From Linyphia triangularis (taxonomy: Eukaryota; Arthropoda; Arachnida; Araneae; Linyphiidae), in NCBI GenBank assembly GCA_963978545.1, contig OZ021732.1:63154714-63218713 (forward strand): DNA of 64,000 bases, in the 5' to 3' direction. Below are positions 48,039 through 60,010 of the stretch, in pieces (positions within the stretch are counted from its first letter, which is position 1; every line of letters starts with the position of its first letter). Made by a program: the position numbers and the translations under genes. The notes below the pieces were generated by a model, which worked only from the letters and a program-made list of their open reading frames with translations, made no database searches and was not told where the DNA came from.

Positions 48039-48841
48039 CAGGGTGGTTAAAATTAAACTGATTGTACTCAGAGGGTTGTAGCTCCAGTTCTACTGTACGG
48101 TTCCCAATATAACTTCAAATATATGTTATATAGATCATGCACAGAGGTTTCTGTAGGAAAAAAAAAAGTTCAACATGTTCCCAACAGGTAGCGTTGTAAC
48201 GAAGTAAAAAGAATTATAACAATTAAAAAGCCAAAGCACTGCAGATTATTTTATTTATTTACACACCTGTATGTTCTATGTGCATATCTTGTCGGTCAAC
48301 AATATACTAAAAGCGTACCACCGCGTTATCAACAGGTGCATGCAACATATCAATAGAAATGAAGAAGATAAGGCGGGCGATACTGGCTTTCAAATCCTCT
48401 TCATTAATTACACGTATTTGATAAATGCGATCTTTGAGAAAACCTCACAGACAAAAGTCACAGAGTTTGGTGCGCAGGGTTGCCCACGCAGAAGAACTTG
48501 CAGATGCTCAAGCTGTTGCAATTGCAATTTCCTCCACAATCGCCCGCTCAGTTGTATTCGTCTTTTCCCGGTTGCAACACCCTGAGAACCAGTTTCTTCA
48601 AATTTATGAATCATCCATTTAACTGCAGTAACTGAATGAACTACTTTCTGCATATCGTTTTACCAGTACAGTGCCATCTATTGGCAACATTTCAAACTAA
48701 TTTTCCTTTGACGGAAATCTTGACCGCATGACAAAGCATTTCTTGCATTTCATGACCACATTTCAAGTTTCATTTGGATCCGCTCTGTAGAACCGGAGCT
48801 ACAACCCTATAAGTACAATAAGTTTAATTTTAACCACCCTG
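48039..48841 (-). mobile_element. mariner-superfamily element, non-autonomous
   Basis: The ends CAGGGTGGTTAAAATTAAAC (left) and GTTTAATTTTAACCACCCTG (right) are perfect inverted repeats, with TA duplications at 48037-48038 and 48842-48843. The inverted similarity continues for about 55 bases (GGGTTGTAGCTCCAGTTCTAC against GTAGAACCGGAGCTACAACCC). Total length is 803 bp, with room only for part of a transposase. The near-perfect ends suggest it moved fairly recently with help from a related full-length element. Confidence 0.92.
48408..48653 (-). pseudogene. transposase helix-turn-helix fragment (mariner superfamily)
   Basis: An 81-codon frame, minus strand, starts MQKVVHSVTAVKWMIHKFEETGS and continues GVATGKRRIQ. 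The KFEETGS..G.R pattern matches the end of the first DNA-binding domain and the linker of mariner-related transposases that are abundant in arthropod genomes. Downstream, QQLEHLQVLLRGQPC occupies the place of the second domain, seemingly in a shifted frame. The DDE catalytic domain is missing. Plus-strand frames at 48271-48585 and 48425-48622 are antisense shadows. Confidence 0.65.
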
Positions 48842-48843
48842 TA

Positions 48844-50981
48844 CAAAAAGATTTTTTTGATTTTAAGATTTTAATTTCTCACAATTATACAATTCGTCAA
48901 ATAAAGCTCAGCCTGATTTTATCTAATTATACATATCTCTAACGTTCTTCACCTACACAAAACTGCTAAAAGAATTCCAAAATCTTTAGTACAAATAGTG
49001 CTGTTAAATTTGTATCCACTTTAAATACTTAACTTTCTTTGTGATAATTCTTTCTGCAATAATTTAATAAATCTTTGTAGCGTCTTCTCATTATTATGCA
49101 TTACATATAATTTAATGATATTTTTTAATTATAGGGACAGAACTACAAGCTATTCTTTTTCCAACGCCTTTTTTTAAACTCGACATAACCATTTTATGTA
49201 TTACCAGATTTTGACTTCAATTTCTTTATTCCAAATGTATAAACCTTGAAAATCATTTTTAAGGCAAATAATTTGTATGTATAATAATTTTAATATTTTT
49301 ATATAAGATAATTTTAATATTTTTGTAAAGCATTTTTTTTTTTTACATAAGATAATTTTAACGAAAATAATTAGTTCTTAAATATCAAATTTTACATCCG
49401 TATATTCTGGAACTTTGGATTCTCATTCAATCTCAAGTCAGGTTTATGTCAGAATACTTTTACACCTATTTTTTCAACCTATTCTTAAAACACAGAGGCT
49501 TTCAGAATGTAACCATCGATAATATGGGATGTGGCATCGTTATTAAAGGATTTATATAATCTTTTCACCATTATACTTTATTAAATCATAACATAATCAT
49601 TACCATATTCAATATAAACATTCAACCAAAGGCAATTCTTTTTAAATACCCACTTTATCCCACCAAATCGTGAAACACATATATCAACCTGTTGAAATTC
49701 AACACATTTCCGTATGTAACACATTTCCAACTGTACAAATGTCAAGGGAACATTCACAGCGACGATTTGCTATTTTCTTTTGTCTCGAAACAGTCAACAG
49801 AGGGGGAAAGCTATTCATCAGGGGTGTAGAGAAGCATTATCAAATTGCTTGCTCATATCAGCGGCCGTTTCAAGGGCGGTAAAGCAGATTTTCTGAAAGA
49901 CAGTCGGATTGTCTGATTCAGCAAGCGACAGTCGGACGCCACCTAACTTTCTCTGATAAGCCTTCCATCACAAATGAATAACTTCGGATTAGAAGGGTCT
50001 ATGAAATATTCTAATAGATCTGTCTAGCGTTATTTTGTTCCTGGAATTGAGTAAGAGGGATGAGAAAATGATATGAATCTCTTGTGTTAAATGTCTGAAA
50101 TTATATGTTTAGAAAATTATTTACGAATTGAAATTATTTAAAACCTCTTCAAAAATAAATATCAAACAAGTGTAAGATGCTATTTTGTTTCTATGAATAT
50201 ATTTTCACTTACAGTACACGGGGAAATATTTAGTACATTTAAAATGGCTGTAAAATGTTATTTAATTTAAATAAAATATGTTGTTATTTGAAAATTGGTT
50301 TGTGCATAAATGTGATTAGTGAAATATTTATTTATTATTAAATTAATAGATTAAGTAACTATTTCATGAAATAAGTATAATTAGTTTATAATTGAATGAA
50401 TATTACTTTTGGTAAAGGTGATGAATTAATGAGTTATTTTTATAGTTCAGATGGACATTTTTATATGCTAATCATGTTTATATATGTCAATTTATTTAAA
50501 CATGTAAATAATTTAAATAGCTATTTAATATAAACGCCCAAAACCATTTATATGACCTTAGACCAATAAATCAGTATAATAAAATTTAATGAAAATTGTA
50601 ATTATAAAGAAAACAAATAAAACCTAATCAATTTATCCATAAAACTTATTATCGTACAGCCGTAAGGCAGTTAGTTCAATCATGATCGTATTGAGTAAAT
50701 TTCAAATGAAAGCCAGATTCAAATCAGTTGATATATCCCAGTAAATATGACTATATATGAGAAAATGTTAATATATTTACGGATGGATAAATATATGCAT
50801 AACACATCTCACACTTAAGTACTCTACATCAACATTAATCATGACTTGTGTAAAATCAATATCTGCATATAAAAGGTCGTTCAGCTGCGATTGTTTAAAT
50901 TGAGACAGATGAATCCACTTAATAAGTACATAAAATCAGCTAGGAGTTTGGGACAAAGAGGATGAGGTAATGCAAATTAAG
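48844..50981. other. gene-free intergenic DNA
   Basis: No supported gene. 49670-49990 is less AT-rich, with the echo GACAGTCGGATTG and GACAGTCGGACG within 40 bases (about 49900-49940). No coding motif was seen. Confidence 0.55.
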
Positions 50982-51260
50982 TTATAGTGAGTAGCTTGGC
51001 AATTTGCTTGGGCCGGGACTTAAGCATCGCTGTAGGTCTTGGTTGCTGTCATAGGGTCCACAAACCTCCGACAGTTTATCAAGGCATAGCCTAAGAAAAC
51101 GTGAGTTCCTTAGTACTATAACTACTAAGCTATCGTACCAAGTACTAAAGTATCCTAAACAACCAGCACTAAGTACTAAAAGTATCGTCGTTTGGAGGTT
51201 ATTAGAACTCGTGTCATAAGGAAGTATAGGATCGTCTGTAACGCAACCTAGGGTTCTCAC
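50982..51260 (-). repeat. possible SINE-like repeat
   Basis: An island of mixed composition in AT-rich DNA. The minus strand contains GATAGCTTAGTAGTTATAGT, similar to a pol III A box, but no B box follows at the expected distance. Short repeated words (AAGTACTAAA, three times within 60 bases; TTAGTACT) are also present. The 92-codon frame over this span is probably non-genic. It may be a degraded tRNA-derived repeat. Weak support. Confidence 0.25.
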
Positions 51261-51539
51261 TTTTAACTCTTCCTATTAACCTTTTTAACAAATTCCTGGT
51301 ACTGCCAAACTATCTTTATTTGCTAAGTCCAAAAAGACGTGCTTCTCATTTGTGGCATCAATACATAGTTCGCATAGCTAAGAGAGCATGGGAGGATACC
51401 GTTTCCTCTTATATGCAAACATTAGAATCAGGGTCTATAAAAAAAGGGATGTGTAACAATTGTGTAATTTAATGCATTCAGTTCTTGAGATAGACATATC
51501 ATAAATCAAAATCGTGACACTTACTTAAAGTTGTAACAT

Positions 51540-51557
51540 AAAAAAAAAAAAAAAAAA
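51540..51557. repeat. poly-A tract (18)
   Basis: Pure A run. Confidence 0.85.
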
Positions 51558-54500
51558 GTGTCACATTTTACAGAATGGTTTCCATGTCTCTTAAAAATAA
51601 GAAATACACATTTCTTGAATCACCAAAATCAATACCTAATCATTAAAAACGCTTGGGCTACGGGCCGTTTTATCTACCGCTCAGCCAAGCGCTAGTTCAT
51701 TAAATTTTTCAGAACTCATCTATTTCAATTAGCATGCTTAAACGAACAACTGAATTTTTCTAACGTTGTATTAAAAGTGGAAATATTTGGCCCTGTAATA
51801 ATTAATACCCAATTCATAAATTCTACCTTTAAGCACTCCAAAGAAGGATATATATGTATATTCCCACAAAATCAAATATTAAAAAAAATATTTGGGATCA
51901 TCTTGAAAACAAACTATACTATATTCTTTTTGCATATCATGCGTGACTAATTCATTGCTATATCAGTTCCATTACATCAGATCGACAAGAGAAAACTTCA
52001 TATCCTTTGATAGTTAAGTTTAATTGTTGTTTCCTTCATCGGTTAAAATCTGAGACACTCATTGGAGAAACCCTGACTTGGAAATCAGACGTCCGACTTC
52101 CCTACTAGTCAGTCTTTCTCCATACTACACTACGTTAAAAGAAACTTTATTGCGCTTGAATGAAAACCCTGTAAAATAACTAACGATAATTGTTTAAAAA
52201 TATAATTATTTTGCAGGTTTTATAGATTTTGTAATTTAATGTTAAGTTCAAAAAAGGAAATTTGCTATTGTTGATAAGTCATTTTAATCATGGAAAGTTA
52301 AAGCCATAATATAAAAAATCAGATATTCCCAACCAGTCTTATCAGAAACCGATATATCCATTATTGTTTTTCAAAAGTTTAGCTAAATAGTCTGTAAATT
52401 AGAGTGGGTTTTATGTTGAGAATTTGATGTTGAAAGTGTCTTTATTGTGGCACAAGTATAGTTTTTTAACTTATATAAACCATAGTCATTTTATTTTTTA
52501 ATCAATTTACTAAATATCGGAAAACTATAGAAATCGGTTTTTGTTCAGGAGCTCATTTAGAATTCTATTATAAAAGCAATGACACTTTTTATCAAGATAA
52601 TAATAATTGATTATTCGCGGATTTTAAACAATAATTAATATTTTTCTCTCGACAAAGTTTTGGAATTACCACAAGAAATTAAGTAAAAAACATTTAAAAG
52701 TTTTGCTGTTTCTTAAGAGATTTTTTATTTTTCAATCGAGTTGTAAAGTTCAAGTCAATTAAAAAGTTTTTTAAGCAATCAATGATATTTATGAGGTTTG
52801 TTCCTCCAGATGCGGAGTGTCTCAAAAATATTATTACAGTTATCATTTCTCCTCTTTAAAGTATCGGTGTAAATATCAAAATTGTTTTTAATAAATAAAC
52901 ATAAACTGATAGAATGTTTTTATGAAATATATATTTTGAAATTAAGGGAATTTTAGTTTTATACACACCATGTAAAAAGTTCAATTTCACAAATATGCTC
53001 TTGAATTCATACAGGCTAATACAAAAATGCTTTATACCTTTATGATTAAACGAAATAGAATTCCTTCATAAACGCGACTTAAACCCCTTCAAAATATCTA
53101 TGAAATTAGGAATAAAACCAATTTTATTATTTAAATTCCCAGACTCAGATATCTGGCGACGACTTATTTGCATCTTTTTAAAAAAATGAGCCAAATTGAC
53201 AATAAATATTACATCATCGATGATGTAGCTTATGTCGCCAATTCGGCTTACTTTTAAAATATTCTAGTTTTTGGACCTAGAGATCAGAATTCGACTGCGC
53301 CCTTTTGTATTGAAAATCAAAGAACGGTAGGTTACCAGATGAAAAAGTGGGTTACATTTTTTGGCAAATTATGACACATTTGACAATCGGATTTTGTTGA
53401 ACTCATTCAAAGTCAATTTTACCAGTTTCGGCTATTTTTGCCATGGCAGACCTGTGGAATCGTAATCTACTAACTTTTCTCTACATTATAAAAAAAATTC
53501 AGAATTATTTTCTATGGGGTACCTAAATATAGTTTCGCCTCTCATCCTATAGCTGAATATATTTTACAATATGTCATTTTGCCATTAAAGGACATTCATG
53601 CTTTCCACATTTTGTAAGTTTGGCTCCATTCTGACACCTGAAAACTCGTTATTTGAGATCGGAAGAGCCCCAGTGGAATTGACACTGGAAGAAGGATATT
53701 TTAGTACCTGTCGTTTGGAACTTTGGACCCTTTTTTAATTATTTAAAGATAGTTAATAGAGATCGGGAAGGTTTACTTTTTCTATGTTTTTTCTTGTCGA
53801 TATTTGAATAAATTTTTAGTGTTGTGACTATATGGGAAGTAGGAAAATTAGTGTTGAGTTAATCAGTGAGTCATTCAGTGAGTGAATGCTTTGCATTTTA
53901 TGTATAGATATACTGTTCACGATAACGTAATATTGTTGAAAGAGATGAGGCCAAATATGAATTTGACGTGAAAAGACAACGCAGGTTTCTTATCAAAAAG
54001 CAAATTACAGTGGACAGCATGGGACACCTCAGAATCTATAAAACGAAATCGATGGATTTGATAAATAATGTCCAAAACTATAACGATTGTTCGTTCTGTG
54101 ATATTTTATTAGATGTGTCTGGAAACTGCGCGTTTTAAATTCAATTGATATTTTTCTAATCCCCAAAATGCTAAATTTTCTTTACATGTCAATTTCTGGA
54201 TCAATCATTTGTGAGCTATAATTTAAAACATTCGAAATAGCAAACTTACACAATAGTATATACTGATACCTAAAAATAAATCTACTTTTTTCTCCACACT
54301 ATTTTCAACAAGTCAATATCACTTCCAAGATAAGATGACAAATGGACTTCATAACAAGGAGTGTTTTTCAAAATTCAATAGTATGTTTTAATACATTTCT
54401 GTTATTGACAAAAACACTCAATAAATACTATAAATATAGTACTATTTTTTTTAAATGCTTTACTCTTTGTACTTCTGAGAGTAACACCAAAACTTCATTT

Positions 54501-55587
54501 TAAGATATATTGGTTAAGCAAATAAAAATACCGAATATTGTATTTTAGTAGTTTTTCTATGCATTAAAATAACGAGTAAAGCTTTTATATGTGTTATTAA
54601 GTAACTGTATACTTAATGAATGTTTTTTAAATGTGTAAAGTTTTGGTTTGACAAATTGAAAAAATATCAATCAATTATCAACTACTAAACTTTTAAAGTA
54701 ACAAAACACATGAAATATTTTAAATTTTAGTAAGTGACAGAAGTATTCATTAAATATAATTATTTGTGTATTTAGTTTCTTCCTTGTTTTATAAAATAAT
54801 ATTTTATTAAAATCATATCATCAGTAAACTCACAGATTTATCATAACCAATACAAATATTTATTCAAAGTTAAAAAAAGTATAAAATGTAATAATTTTAC
54901 TATTTTTTTCAATGCCAAAATGTTACTTTTATTTTATGCACTTTAATAAAAATGTGTAATTTCCACCTTCAGAAATTTTAACAACCTGGAAAGTTTTTAA
55001 AATTAACTATTCCCAATGAGCAATAATTTTGTAATTGTTAATTCGATGCCGTGTTTAAAGATACTCATTAGAGTTTACGATACATGACAATTTAATGACT
55101 GAATGATTAAATGATTAATTCATGAAAACCATTGTACTTTAGAAAGCATTTTGAGTTTCAAAAAGGAAATGTTATCATTTTAAAGGTAACAAAATAGGTA
55201 TTTTTAAACGAAAAAAGAAAAAAAAATACCTACTTTAGTGAAATTACGTGATTTCTAAAGTATTTGCTTACAATAAAAGATAATCTCCATTATAAAAATT
55301 TCCATTTCTAAACTTAATATATTTTGCTGCCCTTTGCTGAAATCTATTTTATTATAATTCTATAATTAAATTAAGTAAATAATAAATGTGCATCAATTAT
55401 AATTCATTTACGTAGTGCAAGTTATTTTAAATTTGTTTTAAACAATGATAAGTATATACTTGTCCTAAAATTATATTTAATTCAAACCTTGAGAATCATT
55501 TCGGAAACTTCATTTTATTTAAAAATTCAGAAATAAAACTTGTTGACATATAATTTCAATAAATGCAATTATTTAGAAAAAAAAAAA

Positions 55588-55595
55588 TCACTTAC
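55588..55595 (-). promoter_or_regulatory. predicted 5' splice site
   Basis: Minus-strand GTAAGTGA immediately after an exon-final G. It matches the U1-complementary consensus at six of six intron positions. It defines the end of the signal-peptide exon. Confidence 0.55.
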
Positions 55596-55659
55596 CATGA
55601 GGAAAAGCAAGAAATAATAGGCAAATAAATATAAATGTCAGTTTATAATTGTTCTTCAT
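55596..55659 (-). CDS. first coding exon of a predicted secreted protein
   Basis: On the minus strand an ATG at 55659 in good context (GAAACAATGAAG) opens a 21-codon frame. It reads MKNNYKLTF, then a hydrophobic core IFICLLFLAF, then PH, and the exon ends with one further G. A textbook donor, G then GTAAGTGA, begins at 55595. A charged N-terminus, about ten hydrophobic residues and a small, polar end make a signal peptide. A phase-1 intron near the end of a signal peptide is a common arrangement in genes for secreted animal proteins. Upstream sequence is ordinary AT-rich DNA with no clear TATA box. The mature part must lie at lower coordinates or outside the window; I could not find the second exon, so the product is unknown. 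Chance occurrence of all three features together is unlikely but not excluded. Confidence 0.55.
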
Positions 55660-56741
55660 TGTTTCTTTCAATGTGAATTGGCACATATCATTCTAATTGG
55701 CGCATCATAGAAATATGAATGATTTCAGTTGTCAGTATCAAAATTGAATCCAAATCTTGAGCAAGTTTTTTCTGAACGTCTTAGCACACAAAGTTTAAGA
55801 AAAGCTCGAGAATTCAGTGCGAAAAAGTTTCATAACAAATAATTTAGTATTAAAATAGTTAATCAATGAATATATTTAATTGAAAAGTTTTCAATATTGT
55901 TTAATTTTTTTTATTATTTAACTACTATCCGTTTGATGAGATAAAAATGTTTTAAACATAAAAATAGCACTTTCAATTTCCTTAAAGATTTCACAATAGA
56001 CTCATACTACATTGAAGCGTAATTTATGATAACTTCTATACGTAATAATCTTCATAAACTTCTTATATTCCTAACACATTATGATAATCTATTAAAGCAC
56101 CAAATATTCTCTTGACAACACTATAGAAATTTTCTACATAACGGTTAAATATAATCATAATATATAGCTAATATTAGTTAAATCCCAATTATCTTAAATT
56201 GGTAATACCTCTAATTTTGTGATATTTTATATATATTCTGTTTTACTAGTTTGAGAAAGATTAATATAATTTCTATAGGATATTTGGACCAGTTTTCATG
56301 CATAATATGATCAAATAGTTACTTTCGATTGCTATCTTTGCATATATAATTCTTATAAATCAAAATTAAAACTTTAATGCCTAAAAACGCATTGCATAGA
56401 AAACTTTTCATGTTTTCTTTTAAAACATATCGCACTAATATCAAAGAGCATTTATCCTACAGGAAATTACAAAGCACCAGTGTTTGGTTTACAAGGTTCA
56501 TAACAGGCATCGGCTGACGATATCACCAAAAACACCAAACGATTTTTATAGGGGCGACACTCAGCGGTTATCTGAAGCACCCTCCACAAAATCCAAAGCG
56601 GTACAGTCAAAAGTAAAAATTATTCTTCCAAAACAATAAAATCACACATGTAATTTAACTAAAAAAAATCACAACACAGAATATCCATCCACCACACAAA
56701 AAAAATTAATTTAAATAGTTTCCAAAAAAATTGTCTGCGCT
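55660..56741. other. AT-rich DNA upstream of the signal-peptide exon
   Basis: This would hold the 5' UTR and promoter of the minus-strand candidate gene. No TATA box or clear initiator was found. 56480-56600 is somewhat less AT-rich with no coding motif. Confidence 0.45.
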
Positions 56742-56990
56742 ATGGTTAAGGGGATGTATGCAACAGGGTCGAATGCCCCAGCGAGGAGCGGCGAAGCAGC
56801 ACATCGTTTGGCGGTAACCGCGTCTCTGCCTCTCCGGATCCCTACTGCTCCCGGTGTTCATTTTCAGAGAAATAGGTTCTTGTGCGCATGCCCAAGGTTT
56901 CGCTTCCAGGTGTGTTTCTCAGCTGAGTGATAGGTCGTTGAAGGTGGGCTCCCGGGTGATTTATTGGGGAGGGGCAGGAGGGGATTCTGA
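56742..56990. other. GC- and CpG-rich island
   Basis: About 250 bases that are far richer in G+C and CpG than anything near, with AATGCCCCAGCGAGGAGCGG, CGGTAACCGCG and CTCCGGATCC, sharply bordered by AT-rich DNA. A plus-strand frame of 62 codons (56742-56930) covers it with no known family. It could be a CpG-rich promoter or exon of an unseen gene, a young GC-rich repeat, or foreign DNA. No splice or promoter evidence chooses between these. Confidence 0.4.
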
Positions 56991-57626
56991 ATAATTTGGG
57001 AGCTACATGACGAGATTTAATGGATAGTTGGGGGTATTTGATTTTCTGTCAGTCGGTGGTAAAAGTTTGTAGATAATAAAGATAGCAAGCAACTAGGTGA
57101 TATTTCGGAACAAATACAGATTGTCAAGTAGGTAAAAAAGGCAAGACAATATAACTCGAATCAAAAGTGTAACCTAGAACTCACTGTCACAATTTTAACC
57201 CATGTTACGTATTCACCGTGTTGCTCTGCAATCATAAGTTTGCATATGCCATGGTTCATTTTAAGAACATTTTGTCATTCTTTTTAATTTGGCTTTAAAA
57301 TTTTACTTGTTTGTTACTTTAGATTGATTTTTATTTTGTTGTATGTTGGTCTGAGTATTAAGTTCCTAAAAATTACGCAGCTTTATTGTTGATTATATAC
57401 AGTGGTTAAAAAGTACCGTAACATTAAATAAAACAGTCTTATTATTGATCAAAACAAATGATAAAATGACAAAAAATGGGAATAATTGCATCAAATTTTC
57501 TAAAGTACGAAAGCAAAAGTAAAATAATAACACCGAAATTATTTAAGATGCAATAAGATAAAAGTTTAAGCAAACACATAATCCGAGAATAGTAAGGAGA
57601 ATTATGAAAGAAAATATCTACTATGT
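56991..57626. other. gene-free intergenic DNA
   Basis: No supported gene or repeat with defined ends before the hAT terminus at 57627. Confidence 0.6.
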
Positions 57627-58760
57627 CAGCGATTCTCAACCTGTGGGGCGCGCCCCCTTTGGGGGGGGGGAGAGCACACTAAAAGGGAGGCGTGAAAATA
57701 TCCAAGAGAAAATATCATTTAAAAAAATGGATTAACTGACTGAAAGGAAAGCACACATACACATAGAAAACAAAATACATTTCGACATATTTAACAAATA
57801 AAGTAAAAAAACTTACTAAATTAAAAACACATTTAATAATTATTAGTGACTTCCTTGGGACTGTCTTGCAGAGCAATATTTTTTAAAGGAAGACTTAATA
57901 TTAGAAATAGCTACCTTCAATTCTGTTTCTATATTTAGCCGAGATCTACATTTTGTCTTCAAAGAAGCTACAGCAGAAAATCTAGTTTCACAAAGGTAGA
58001 ATGTTGAAAATGATAATAGAATGCGAAATCCCTTGTTTTTAGTGCAGAAAAATCATCCTCTACTCCTGCCCAAATTTCAAATAGTGATTTATTACTAAAT
58101 TGTCTTTTGGTTTCGCCACTTGTCGTGAAGTCTATAAATTTTTCTTCCTCATCAATTGAGAGTCCTTCGTTAGTCATGAAATGAATCCCTAACCCACTCG
58201 TAACTTACTATCAGTTTGTCGTCAGCCAGAAAATACTTTTTTAAATTCTTTGCCAGCATAGTTAAATGATTTTTAATGGTTACAAAAACCACTTTTACAT
58301 GTTCTTCTTCAACCTTGTAAGTTTTAGTACAATCATCCACATTTTGAAACATTGTTAGTTTTTTTTGCTTTAAATTTCTGCTCCACAATTCCAATTTTCT
58401 ACAAAAAGCATCAACTTTATCACTCGTATCCAACATATGTGTATTTGCTCCTTGGAGTTTAAGATTCAAGTTATTTAATTTCTTGAATATGTCGACCAAG
58501 TAGCTCAATTTCATCACAAATAAACCATCGCGATAATTCTCGGCTTCCGGTCTGTTTTCTTCTTCTATGAAAATGGCTTAATTCATAAACACGTTGCAAA
58601 AACTTCCCACGTGATAACCATCTTGCCTCGCAATAAAATAATAACGCTGAATGTACTGAACCCATGTCTTTACAAAGTGCGGAAAAAATTATTGATTTCA
58701 GGGGTCTAATTTTTATATAATTTACTACAGTTACAACCGTAGTTAACACAATATCGCTTA
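57627..58760 (-). mobile_element. second hAT element, truncated at its 5' end
   Basis: The 3' terminus (left here) begins CAGCGATTCTCAACCTGTGG, a hAT-type inverted-repeat end different from that of the 33.8-kb element. A C-rich then G-rich stretch follows (CGCGCCCCCTTTGGGGGGG). Transposase sequence follows on the minus strand up to about 58750. No matching terminus and no 8-bp duplication of the flank (TACTATGT) occurs up to 59100, so the promoter-proximal half is lost. Confidence 0.8.
57860..58749 (-). pseudogene. hAT transposase pseudogene (FAM200/ZBED5-like)
   Basis: Three overlapping frames on the minus strand form the C-terminal two thirds of the same transposase lineage as at 33.9-35.1 kb, though of a separate subfamily. 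58749-58471 has VVNYIKIRPLKS, LFYCEARWLSRGKFLQRVYE; 58517-58170 has KLSYLVDIFKKLNNLNLKLQ; 58177-57968 has SFEIW-like LFEIWAGVEDDF. A further frame (about 58030-57860) carries the dimerisation segment FYLCETRFSA and RSRLNIETELKVAIS. Frameshifts lie near 58540, 58175 and 58015. The N-terminal zinc finger and first catalytic region are missing. Inactive. Confidence 0.87.
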
Positions 58761-59599
58761 CTTCCGCTTAAAAGTTTATCCATGAGTCTGCATAATCTGC
58801 TGCCGTGAATATTTAATATGGTGAATAATAACAATTAACACGAAAACATATATAGCATACACATTCACGATAGATTCGATAGCGATAGAAGGATCGACTC
58901 GAATGAGACTGGCTGGAATTGAAACTTGTGTAATCGAACATTTTCCTTCTTCCTATGAGAAAACATTTGCTCTGCGCATGCTCGAGACGGCATCGGTCTT
59001 GTTCACCACCCGCTTGGAAAAATGCCAGACGTGGTTTCTCGCTAACGTTGTTGGTTGTTGTTTGAAATTAGAATATATTAGTTTTAGTATGCCCATATAA
59101 AAGGATACATGTAGCAATTTTCAGTCTTGAATTAAAGACGAGAGGGATTGTGGGTTATTCCTCTATTGGAATGCGTTAAGTCTTTTTTGCTCTTTAAGCG
59201 TTGTTTGCTAAATCCTTTTTGATTATTTTTATTTTAAGTGAGAACAAGTGCACCAATTTTTATGGATTTATGCTACGTTGGACATTATGATATTCCTCAT
59301 TTGGAAAGATTACTCTTTTTTTAAGACATAAGTCAGCCTTGTTGACCTATATATGAAATTTCAGATTAGTGGTTCTACGAAAACTGAGAAAATTACTAAT
59401 TATGATTCATTTGGGAAGTGAGAAATTTTATTTTGATATAAAGAAAATAATATGTAAACAACTTTGTCACAAAACAAATATATACGATAATTTCTTCTCC
59501 TAAAATAAAAGTGTAGATTAATACGAATTTATTTAATGGGTATCACTGATCTTGTGCTCAGCGACTTCATATGTGAAGCATTTGTTGTTTAAGGCACCG
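58761..59599. other. gene-free intergenic DNA
   Basis: No supported gene. 58870-59090 is a less AT-rich block with a 65-codon plus-strand frame of no known family; it may be an unclassified repeat. Confidence 0.5.
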
Positions 59600-60010
59600 G
59601 CATGTTGTTTTGCCAGGAACAGTGAATTTCATGTTGGAGATTTATTTTGTACGAAATTTGTATTTTCACGACATTGAAGAGTTTCGCAAGAAATATCCTG
59701 ATGAGGCAGCACCCAATAATTCAAAGGTGATAGGATTAGTTCATCATTCTGGGATAACTGGATCCGTAGCTGTCAAGAAAAGTACCAAAAGATCCTCTCA
59801 TCCATTTTGGACAGTAAAAAACTGAGAGAAGTTGAAACGAAATTTCTGCGTTCGTCGAATAGTCCTCACACGATTGCTGAGCTGAAAAAGAAACATACCA
59901 ACCACCATATTTAACATCAATACTGCTATACTCCGGAGGGTCATACCAAATCTGGCAAAGCGAACACGCTTTTGTTTTCATGATAGAGGACGTCATTTCC
60001 AACATTTATT
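59600..60010 (+). pseudogene. transposase N-terminal relic (mariner-related)
   Basis: The frame at 59610-59825 contains RNLYFHDIEEFRKKYPDEAA, then SKVIGLVHHSGITGSVAVKK. The FRKKYPDE..P..S.V..LV..F..TGSV..KK pattern is the DNA-binding region of a mariner-related transposase group common in arthropods. Past a shift near 59800, the other frame continues the linker (EKLKRNFCVRRI) and then decays by about 59920. No catalytic domain and no terminal inverted repeats were found. The minus-strand 89-codon frame at 59736-60005 is a shadow. Confidence 0.65.

Larger units (their letters stand above)
51261..55595. other. intergenic or intronic DNA downstream of the signal-peptide exon
   Basis: If the minus-strand exon at 55659-55596 is real, this stretch is its first intron or beyond. 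I searched it for a second exon and found none convincing. 53130-53770 is a complex block with GACCTAGAGATCAGAATTCG and repeated TTTTGGCAAA/TTTTTGCCATGG words, probably an old dispersed repeat. It also contains AGATCGGAAGAGC at 53656-53668, which matches a common sequencing-adapter core. Confidence 0.4.

Noticed and set aside
52060..52145. Minus-strand tRNA-like segment with GTAGTGTAGTATGG and a CTGA/TCAG stem.
   Set aside because: No T-arm consensus (GGTTCGANTCC) and arms do not fit cloverleaf spacing.
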